Assembly: GCA_001794205.1 (NCBI GenBank)
Contig: MGJJ01000026.1
Span: forward strand, 1-7,165
DNA length: 7,165 nt
Reading direction: 5' to 3'
Source of the DNA: Candidatus Yanofskybacteria bacterium RIFCSPHIGHO2_01_FULL_44_22
GTDB lineage: Bacteria > Patescibacteriota > Minisyncoccia > 2-02-FULL-40-12 > GWA2-44-9
Part shown: positions 1 to 5,537 of the stretch, piece after piece
How positions within the stretch are numbered: the stretch's first letter is position 1
Layout of the letters: each line of letters starts with the position of its first letter
Made by a program: the position numbers and the translations under genes
Notes under the pieces: generated by a model
Database searches by the model: none
Told to the model about the DNA's origin: nothing
What the model saw: the letters and a program-made list of their open reading frames with translations, nothing else

Positions 1-1
1 G

Positions 2-106
2 GGCAATGTCGTCGTATTTACCAAATACGGCCCGAATGAAGTGAAAGTTGGCGGAAAAGAATACTTGATAGCGAGAGAAGAAGATATACTTGCGATTTTG
101 GATTAA
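2..106 (+). CDS. groES: Co-chaperonin GroES, C-terminal fragment
   Basis: This is the last 34 codons of a 10-kDa chaperonin; the 5' part lies outside the window. The reading frame begins at base 2 and ends with TAA at 104-106. Visible residues include VVFTKYGPNEVKVGGKEYLI followed by AREEDILAILD, which matches the conserved GroES ending (KYxGxEVKxxGxEYLIxxExDILAI). GroES is the heptameric lid that caps GroEL and closes the folding chamber in the cytosol. groEL follows on the same strand after 73 bp, the classical groES-groEL order, so the two are probably co-transcribed. The family assignment is secure; nothing can be said of the missing mobile loop or of the promoter and any heat-shock operator upstream. 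Confidence 0.93.
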   Translation, partial: GNVVVFTKYGPNEVKVGGKEYLIAREEDILAILD

Positions 107-111
107 AAAAT

Positions 112-138
112 TCATATATCATATATCATGTATCAAGA
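112..138. repeat. 7-nt periodic repeat in the groES-groEL spacer
   Basis: Three successive heptamers are visible: TCATATA (112-118), TCATATA (119-125) and TCATGTA (126-132), followed by a partial TCAAGA. They sit in the 73-bp spacer directly after groES. The same 7-nt periodicity, with a different consensus, recurs at 2587-2627 and 3211-3238. There is no Shine-Dalgarno-like motif between this tract and the groEL ATG. Confidence 0.6.
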
Positions 139-176
139 CGCCTATTGTTACATGGTCTGTGGTTTATGTTGTATGA

Positions 177-1883
<1,707 letters not shown>

Positions 1884-1899
1884 TCTAAAAACCGGAATC

Positions 1900-1949
1900 A
1901 ATATTACAATGGGCATCTTTGCAATTGCAAAGATGCCCATTGTAATATT
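1900..1949. repeat. Perfect 50-bp palindrome downstream of groEL (copy 1)
   Basis: Two 25-nt arms meet without a spacer at 1924/1925; every base pairs. The core of each arm contains ATTACAATGGGCATC and TTTGCAA. It starts 16 bp after the groEL stop and would form a long hairpin in RNA. It is not followed by a run of T, so it is not a textbook intrinsic terminator, although a role in 3'-end formation or mRNA stability is plausible. A second copy with an identical 22-nt arm lies at 6381-6429. Confidence 0.9.
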
Positions 1950-1969
1950 AATTATTGTATGCGGCGGGG

Positions 1970-1998
1970 TTGACAGATACACCTAAAAGTAGGAGATT
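1970..1998 (+). promoter_or_regulatory. Possible promoter for the lipoprotein-like gene
   Basis: A perfect TTGACA (1970-1975) is followed, at a 17-bp spacing, by GAGATT (1993-1998), which matches the -10 consensus in only three positions. It lies between the groEL palindrome and the RBS at 2024-2028. The -35 box is convincing; the -10 box is weak, so confidence is low. Confidence 0.3.
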
Positions 1999-2033
1999 CG
2001 TCCCAATAGGACATTAAAATTTTGGAGGATTCC

Positions 2034-2502
2034 GTGAAAACATCAAGAACAATAATGATAAGCCTTGGCTTGTTGCCGATTCTCGCTTTTTGTTCCCCCC
2101 CCGGGAGATACCAAGAAAAATGTTGCGCCGGAAACAGTAAAACAAACTGGGAATGTCCAAACGCGGCAAGCTCTTCCGCCACAATCCACCAATCCTCTTG
2201 AAAAAGCGTACAAACAACTTTCTCCTCTGATGGAAAGCAAAGAGGCCTTGGATATTATGGAAAAAGAATACCCGAAACAACAGGTAGAGATAGTTTCCAA
2301 CCAATATACGAGAGAATATGCGTGGCGTTGGACATGGAGCAATGCCGACAAAACAACGATAACGGAAAGTGCGTCGCTTACCATATATTTTTCCCGTCGG
2401 GGTGATTGCGTTATCTGCCGCGTCAAAAACGCCGTCTATACTTATAAGCGCGGCGATAAAAAAGAAAGAAAGAGTTTGTTGGATAACAATAAGTTTATTT
2501 AA
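2034..2502 (+). pseudogene. Small lipoprotein-like gene with a frame break at a C8 run
   Basis: A GTG start (2034) sits 5 nt after GGAGG (2024-2028), the best RBS in the window. It opens MKTSRTIMISLGLLPILAFC, a basic N-terminus plus hydrophobic stretch ending in a lipobox-like LAFC, although F before C is atypical. This frame runs through eight C (2095-2102) and stops shortly after, at a TGA near 2200. Removing one C joins the signal peptide to a 130-odd-residue frame, starting SPPGDTKKNVAPET, that ends at TAA 2500-2502, giving about 155 aa. The mature part has a Pro/Gln-rich linker, a helical segment (NPLEKAYKQLSPLMESKEAL) and a strand-rich end with REYAWRWTW and a CVIC pair. I recognise no family. 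Alternatives are an assembly error, a real mutation, phase variation, or +1 frameshifting. The downstream frame has only a TTG start without RBS, so the joined gene is the better reading. Confidence 0.65.
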
Positions 2503-2517
2503 TTTCCGCCGACAGAC

Positions 2518-2548
2518 AGGCTCGCTTAAACAGCGAGCTTTTCTTTTT
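2518..2548 (+). terminator. Intrinsic terminator after the lipoprotein-like gene
   Basis: The stem GCTCGCT (2520-2526) pairs with AGCGAGC (2532-2538) across the 5-nt loop TAAAC. It is followed by TTTTCTTTTT. Flanking A2518-T2540 and a G-T wobble extend the stem. It is a textbook Rho-independent terminator 15 bp after the stop codon, isolating this gene from lemA. Confidence 0.85.
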
Positions 2549-2567
2549 GATAAAATTGGAGTAAAAT
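2549..2567 (+). promoter_or_regulatory. Possible promoter (-10 type) for the lemA-htpX operon
   Basis: After the terminator, TGATAAAAT (from about 2548) looks like an extended -10 (TGnTAAAAT), and a second TAAAAT follows at 2562-2567. No convincing -35 box is seen at 16-18 bp upstream. The placement is logical because the preceding terminator means lemA needs its own promoter. Confidence 0.3.
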
Positions 2568-2586
2568 GAAGCCATAATTAACAACT

Positions 2587-2627
2587 CATAATCATGTAGC
2601 ATGAAACATACAGCATGTGGCAGATTA
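2587..2627. repeat. 7-nt periodic repeat tract upstream of lemA
   Basis: After CATAAT (2587-2592) come five consecutive heptads: CATGTAG, CATGAAA, CATACAG, CATGTGG and CAGATTA (2593-2627). All start with CA and four start with CAT. The tract occupies the 5' leader or promoter region of lemA, and no RBS lies between it and the ATG at 2648. Confidence 0.7.
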
Positions 2628-2647
2628 TATGATTTGAGCAAAACTTC

Positions 2648-3202
2648 ATGTCGTCATCTCTAATTATACTTCTGGTTTTGACAGCTGCCGGTCTTTGGTT
2701 GGTTGGCGTTTTTAATTCGCTGGTGCGTTCGCGCAATAGAGTCAAGGAATCGTGGTCGGATATCGATGTTCAGTTAAAGCGCCGGTATGATTTAATTCCT
2801 AATTTGGTGGAAACGGTTAAGGGCTATGCGGCGCACGAATCGGGGACGCTGGACAAGGTAATCCAGGCGCGCGCCAAAGCGATGGGAGCGCAGACGGTTG
2901 CCGAACACGCCCAAGCGGAAAATATGCTGACCGGCGCGTTAAAGAGTTTATTCGCCTTGTCAGAGGCCTATCCGCAGTTAAGAGCAGTGGAAAGTTTCAC
3001 CAAACTTCAAGACGAGCTTGCCGACACGGAAAACAAAATCCAGGCGGCAAGAAGATTTTACAACACCAATGTTTTGTCCCTGAATACGCGGGTTGAACAA
3101 TTTCCGAGCAATATCGTTGCCTCAATGTTTGGGTTTAAAAAGGAAGTTTTTTTTGAAATCGCTAATGCGGCAGAAAAAGAACCGATTAAGGTCAGTTTTT
3201 AA
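2648..3202 (+). CDS. lemA: LemA family membrane protein
   Basis: The 184-residue protein has one N-terminal membrane segment (about residues 4-22), then an all-helical soluble domain. LemA hallmarks are SWSDIDVQLKRRYDLIPNLV (residues 35-54) running into ETVKGYAAHE, ENKIQAARRFYN (128-139) and the closing FPSNIVASMFGF (152-163). LemA proteins are predicted to be anchored with a short outer N-terminus; their biochemical role is not settled. The gene is followed after 33 bp by htpX, a frequent pairing in bacteria and in CPR genomes, which suggests a shared role in envelope protein quality control. The ATG at 2648 is the start giving a full transmembrane segment; there is no visible Shine-Dalgarno. 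Length is normal for the family. Confidence 0.94.
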   Translation: MSSSLIILLVLTAAGLWLVGVFNSLVRSRNRVKESWSDIDVQLKRRYDLIPNLVETVKGYAAHESGTLDKVIQARAKAMGAQTVAEHAQAENMLTGALKSLFALSEAYPQLRAVESFTKLQDELADTENKIQAARRFYNTNVLSLNTRVEQFPSNIVASMFGFKKEVFFEIANAAEKEPIKVSF

Positions 3203-3210
3203 AAGCCATC

Positions 3211-3238
3211 GACTATTGTCTATGGTCTATAGACTATG
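3211..3238. repeat. 7-nt periodic repeat reaching the htpX start codon
   Basis: Four heptads follow one another: GACTATT (3211-3217), GTCTATG (3218-3224), GTCTATA (3225-3231) and GACTATG (3232-3238). The last includes the ATG of htpX (3236-3238). The tract also holds the small palindrome GTCTATAGAC (3225-3234). It fills nearly the whole lemA-htpX spacer, leaving no room for a Shine-Dalgarno. Confidence 0.65.
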
Positions 3239-4138
3239 GCTGCTAATTTATACACCCACAAAGATTCCAATATCCGAAAGACCTGGTTCTTAATGGTCGT
3301 GTTTTTGGTTTTGATTATCGGTCTTGGCTGGCTGTTCGGTTTCGTTTTGCAAGAGCCGGGGATTTTGTATGGGGCGGTTTTTCTAAGTTTTGTGATGAAT
3401 GCCGTGGCTTATTGGAATTCCGACAAAATCGCTTTATCATTGGCGGGAGCGAGGCCCGCCTCACTTCAAAGCCATCCGGAACTTTTCAGGATTGTTGAAA
3501 ATTTATCCATCACTGCCGGTTTGCCGATGCCGAAAGTTTTTACCATTCCCGGCGGCCAAATCAACGCTTTCGCCACCGGCAGAAATCCGCAACATGCGGT
3601 AGTGGCCGTCACGGAAGGAGCGCTCCAAAAACTTGATAAAAACGAATTGGAAGGAGTAATGGCTCACGAACTGTCCCATGTCGGTAATTATGATATTTTG
3701 GTCTCTTCGGTTGTGGTAGTGCTGGTCGGTCTTGTCGCAATTGTTTCGGATTGGTTTATGCGGGCAAGTTTTTTTGGTTCGGGAGGGGACAGAGACGACA
3801 ACAAGGGAAACGGCTTGGCCCTCATCGGCCTGGCGGTCGCAATTTTGGCTCCGATTGCCGCGATGCTTATCCAATTGGCGATATCAAGAAAAAGAGAATT
3901 TTTGGCTGACGCTTCGGGGGCATTGCTTACGAGGTATCCGGAAGGTCTTGCTTCCGCTCTTGAAAAAATAAGCCAAGACGGTTCACCGGCCCGTTTCGCT
4001 CACAATTCCACCGCCCACCTTTTTATTGCCAATCCTTTTAAGGGCAGACGGGGCGTGAACTGGCTTACAAAACTGTTCATGACGCATCCACCCGTGGAAG
4101 AAAGAATAACGGCGTTAAGACGGGAGATTGTGACATAA
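3236..4138 (+). CDS. htpX: HtpX-like membrane zinc metalloprotease (M48)
   Basis: This 300-residue protein is an integral membrane endopeptidase of family M48B that cleaves damaged membrane proteins with its active site on the cytosolic side. The zinc site is complete: HELSH at residues 144-148 within GVMAHELSHVGNYD, and the third ligand E221 in SRKREFLADASGA. Conserved PKVFTIPGGQINAFATGRNP (100-119) precedes the catalytic helix. Hydrophobic segments lie at about 16-37, 42-60, 155-173 and 193-215, two before and two after the HExxH, as in E. coli HtpX. The C-terminal FMTHPPVEERITAL is also typical. It follows lemA by 33 bp and precedes the 4157 ORF by 18 bp, so all three are probably one operon. 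There is no RBS; the start is fixed by family N-terminus and length. Confidence 0.95.
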   Translation: MAANLYTHKDSNIRKTWFLMVVFLVLIIGLGWLFGFVLQEPGILYGAVFLSFVMNAVAYWNSDKIALSLAGARPASLQSHPELFRIVENLSITAGLPMPKVFTIPGGQINAFATGRNPQHAVVAVTEGALQKLDKNELEGVMAHELSHVGNYDILVSSVVVVLVGLVAIVSDWFMRASFFGSGGDRDDNKGNGLALIGLAVAILAPIAAMLIQLAISRKREFLADASGALLTRYPEGLASALEKISQDGSPARFAHNSTAHLFIANPFKGRRGVNWLTKLFMTHPPVEERITALRREIVT

Positions 4139-4156
4139 CGCTTAATTTTAAATATC

Positions 4157-4675
4157 ATGACCAAAAAAGAAAAAAGGGAAATACCCAGTTTGGAGTCCGC
4201 GCCACATAAAAACGTTCACGCCATTTACGACAATCGCACCGGCCATGACGACAATCCGAGCGCAAAGGAAATGGCGGCGGAGTCGGAGATAAACAAAAAG
4301 ATGGAACTTCCGGCGTGGGCGAAAATTTTTCAAAGCGAAAACAAGTCAAGGGGTGGACATGATACATCCGCGAAAGCGATAGAATTTTTTGAAAAGCAGC
4401 TTGAACAATGGCGGGAATTATTTATAAAAGAGCGACAAAAAGCCGCCAAGCATGAGATGTCGTGGGGCGTCACTGAAGACGAAAAGCCGGCGGTATGCAT
4501 GGTCAACAAAGATGAACAGGGCAAGATATTAAGTGTTTTTCTCTTAAACCCGGAAACTCGTAAAATAGTTGATTTCTACGACACGGAAGCGTTAAGCAAG
4601 CTTTCTCCGGAACGTCGGGCTTGGATTGAGCAGTTGGTTCATCTACCAATTTCCGGCTGGAATAAATCTAATTGA
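4157..4675 (+). CDS. Hypothetical protein, third gene of the lemA-htpX cluster
   Basis: I do not recognise this 172-residue protein. It has no signal peptide or membrane segment and looks cytosolic and highly charged. Residues 1-65 are Lys/Glu/Asp-rich and probably disordered (MTKKEKREIPSLESAPHKN onward). Residues 72-100 (KAIEFFEKQLEQWRELFIKE) form a strongly amphipathic helix or short coiled coil. Residues 101-172 look like a small alpha/beta domain: two strand-like stretches (KPAVCMVNKD, ILSVFLLNPE), then a helical end with SPERRAWIEQLVHLPISGW. It starts only 18 bp after htpX on the same strand, without a Shine-Dalgarno or visible promoter, so it is probably translated from the lemA-htpX transcript. 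It ends in TGA, which argues that UGA is a stop here. The codon pattern resembles its neighbours. A role linked to HtpX is only a context guess. Confidence 0.75.
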   Translation: MTKKEKREIPSLESAPHKNVHAIYDNRTGHDDNPSAKEMAAESEINKKMELPAWAKIFQSENKSRGGHDTSAKAIEFFEKQLEQWRELFIKERQKAAKHEMSWGVTEDEKPAVCMVNKDEQGKILSVFLLNPETRKIVDFYDTEALSKLSPERRAWIEQLVHLPISGWNKSN

Positions 4676-4696
4676 CAACATCCATTTCTTTAGTAT

Positions 4697-4783
4697 GGAG
4701 AGGTCGCATAGTGGTCTAGTGCGCCGCCTTGGAAAGGCGGTGTGCCCGAAAGGGTACCGTGGGTTCAAATCCCACCCTCTCCG
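4697..4783 (+). tRNA. tRNA-Ser (anticodon GGA)
   Basis: All arms fold. The acceptor GGAGAGG (4697-4703) pairs with CCTCTCC (4776-4782), with discriminator G4783. The D stem is GCA/TGC around a TAGTGGTCTAG loop. The anticodon stem CCGCC/GGCGG holds the loop TTGGAAA, with GGA at 4731-4733. A long class II variable arm has stem CCC-GAAA-GGG, and the T arm is GTGGG-TTCAAAT-CCCAC. The long variable arm and G73 are serine hallmarks, and GGA reads UCC/UCU. CCA is not encoded here (the sequence continues CAGTG), so it must be added enzymatically, yet a second copy of the 3' end at 4937-4957 does carry CCA. Confidence 0.96.
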
Positions 4784-4784
4784 C
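4766..4784 (+). repeat. 19-bp direct repeat, copy 1 (3' end of tRNA-Ser)
   Basis: CAAATCCCACCCTCTCCGC covers part of the T loop, the 3' T stem, the 3' acceptor strand and the discriminator base. The same 19 bases occur without change at 4937-4955, exactly 171 bp downstream. A tRNA 3' end repeated like this is the usual signature of an integration (att) site. Confidence 0.9.
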
Positions 4785-4936
4785 AGTGAATGAAATGAAC
4801 GAGGAAGATGGAACAGATGAACTGCTTCATCTGTGTTGGGATTAGAATGCCGGAGCGATGCGATTTGAGCAATTGGCGAAAATCGCCGTGAGGCGGGGCT
4901 GCAACCGAGCAGTCGGAAGACTGTGAGAGTTGTAGC
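4785..4936 (+). ncRNA. Structured tail between two copies of the tRNA-Ser 3' end
   Basis: No ORF with any family character is seen here, but the segment is dense in local stems. (1) ACAGATGAA (4813-4821) pairs perfectly with TTCATCTGT (4826-4834) over loop CTGC. (2) GGCGA (4875-4879) pairs with TCGCC (4883-4887), or alternatively CGCC (4884-4887) pairs with GGCG (4892-4895) over a GTGA tetraloop; the two are mutually exclusive. (3) GGCTGCAAC (4897-4905) pairs with GTTGTAGCC (4929-4937) with one G-U; inside, after an internal loop, CAGTC (4910-4914) pairs with GACTG (4919-4923) over a GGAA tetraloop. With the terminator at 4952-4981 this suggests an RNA transcribed with the tRNA, or the body of a very small integrated element. 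That it is an expressed RNA is inference. Confidence 0.45.
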
Positions 4937-4957
4937 CAAATCCCACCCTCTCCGCCA
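4937..4957 (+). repeat. 19-bp direct repeat, copy 2, with encoded CCA
   Basis: CAAATCCCACCCTCTCCGC (4937-4955) repeats the tRNA-Ser 3' end and continues into CA, so that G-CCA is encoded. The preceding bases (GTTGTAGC) do not continue the T arm, so this is a 3' fragment and not a second tRNA. Its complete CCA suggests it may be the original gene end, displaced when the 171-bp segment was inserted. Confidence 0.88.
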
Positions 4958-4981
4958 AGTTTGGAAATGGCGGTGTTTTTT
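4952..4981 (+). terminator. Intrinsic terminator after the tRNA-Ser/tail unit
   Basis: CCGCCA (4952-4957) pairs with TGGCGG (4968-4973) across a 10-nt loop, and TG plus six T (4976-4981) follow. The left stem half is the CCA end of the second tRNA-end copy. The right half and the T run belong to the left terminal inverted repeat of the next element, so the two elements jointly create the terminator. Confidence 0.6.
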
Positions 4982-5234
4982 GGTTAAAATCCGAACTTTT
5001 TTTGACGAAAATCCGGAGTGCGAAATTTGATTGCCGAGCTTCACTCGGCAGGAACAAAAACTTTTCCGCTCGGGCGGGCAAAAAGGAAGGGGGTTGGGGA
5101 GAAGGAATTTTTGCCCGCCTGCTTCCGTTCCCGTTCCGTTTGAGCAAGAGAAAAGCGGAAGGGGGGTGTGGGGGGAATTCCGCCTCGCCCGAGCCCAGAG
5201 AGTTCCGTTCGGATTTTAACCAAAATACACCGCC
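4969..5234. repeat. 266-bp element with 28-bp terminal inverted repeats (MITE-like)
   Basis: Bases 4969-4996 (starting GGCGGTG, ending TTAAAATCCGAAC) and 5207-5234 are inverted copies with one mismatch over 28 bp. Inside are further inverted repeats: TGCCGAG/CTCGGCA (5032-5038/5044-5050), GGCGGGCAAAAA/TTTTTGCCCGCC (5073-5084/5108-5119), and GCTCGGGCG/CGCCCGAGC (5068-5076/5186-5194), which competes with the former. The 23-nt loop 5085-5107 is nearly pure purine with G5 and G4 runs. No ORF here looks like a protein. The layout fits a non-autonomous inverted-repeat element or a large folded intergenic RNA. I see no clean target-site duplication, so mobility is inferred, not shown. Confidence 0.7.
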
Positions 5235-5246
5235 AGTTTATCTGGC
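5222..5246 (-). terminator. Possible minus-strand terminator overlapping a stop codon
   Basis: Read on the minus strand, GCCAG (5246-5242) pairs with CTGGC (5236-5232) over loop ATAAA, followed by GGTGTATTTT. The loop contains the TAA of the minus-strand ORF. The stem is short and the T tract interrupted. The tail is the right terminal inverted repeat of the 4969-5234 element, mirroring the plus-strand terminator at its other end. Confidence 0.35.
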
Positions 5247-5528
5247 TTTAAGTCTGAAGAAGTAAACATCGCCGCGGCCGCCATAATAATCAGTTAGGGC
5301 GCCGATGATGTAACCGTCGGAAGTCACTTCCCGGAATCCGCCGATTGCATAGATGCCATGGCCGGAAGGAGACGCAAAATCGCTTTTTCCGTAATCATAC
5401 CAAGTTGGGCCGCTGTCCTCCGGATATAAAACACCGATGCGATTGTCCGGAGTTTTGCTTACCCAATAAGAACGGCACGGGTTTAAAAAGTTAATAACTT
5501 CATTTGCGGACATTTGGAGAAGTGGCAC
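5238..5528 (-). CDS. Small hypothetical protein, possibly a 3' gene remnant
   Basis: The ORF encodes 96 residues from GTG (5528-5526) or 91 from ATG (5513-5511); neither has a Shine-Dalgarno. I do not recognise the family. The sequence looks protein-like, rich in Gly, Tyr, Trp and Asp: YWVSKTPDNRIGVLYPEDSG, then TWYDYGKSDF, HGIYAIGGFRE and DYYGGRGDVYFFRLKAR. That is typical of small beta-rich domains. There is no signal peptide or membrane segment. It is the only minus-strand gene candidate and diverges from the 5538 gene with only about 9-24 bp between starts, too little for two promoters. Its frame stays open upstream to about 5598 without a good start. It may therefore be the C-terminal remnant of a longer gene whose 5' part was replaced, or a short real gene. 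Its stop lies 3 bp from the inverted-repeat element. Confidence 0.5.
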   Translation of the reverse strand: MPLLQMSANEVINFLNPCRSYWVSKTPDNRIGVLYPEDSGPTWYDYGKSDFASPSGHGIYAIGGFREVTSDGYIIGALTDYYGGRGDVYFFRLKAR

Positions 5529-5537
5529 AATAAATTT

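Noticed and set aside
1900..1949. The groEL palindrome as an ordinary intrinsic terminator
   Set aside because: The stem is strong, but neither side is followed by a T run, and the same sequence recurs elsewhere, so it is better described as a repeat with a possible 3'-end role.
2593..2627. The heptad tract as a CRISPR array or an iteron origin
   Set aside because: Units are only 7 nt, degenerate, contiguous without spacers, and the same period appears in other spacers with different sequence.
4672..4696. TTGACA at 4672-4677 with TAGTAT at 4691-4696 as a tRNA-Ser promoter
   Set aside because: The spacing is only 13 bp, and a 17-bp spacing would put the transcription start inside the mature tRNA. 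The TTGACA also overlaps the stop codon of the 4157 ORF.
4766..4936. Group I or other self-splicing intron in the tRNA T loop
   Set aside because: At 171 nt, without recognisable P7 or other catalytic core elements, and at an unusual position for bacterial tRNA introns; the upstream tRNA is already complete without splicing.
4785..4957. A second tRNA gene downstream of tRNA-Ser
   Set aside because: Only the 3' acceptor/T-stem half is present. There is no second GGAGAGG 5' strand, and the T arm is disrupted (GTTGTAGC before CAAAT).
4643..5147. Minus-strand ORFs across tRNA-Ser and its tail, reading RRGWDLNPRYPFG and similar
   Set aside because: These peptides are translations of the reverse complement of the tRNA 3' end, a common source of spurious protein predictions.
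5002..5265. Plus- and minus-strand ORFs through the inverted-repeat element
   Set aside because: They arise from Gly/Arg/Phe-rich translation of palindromic GC-rich sequence, and several frames are open at once; no domain or RBS is seen.
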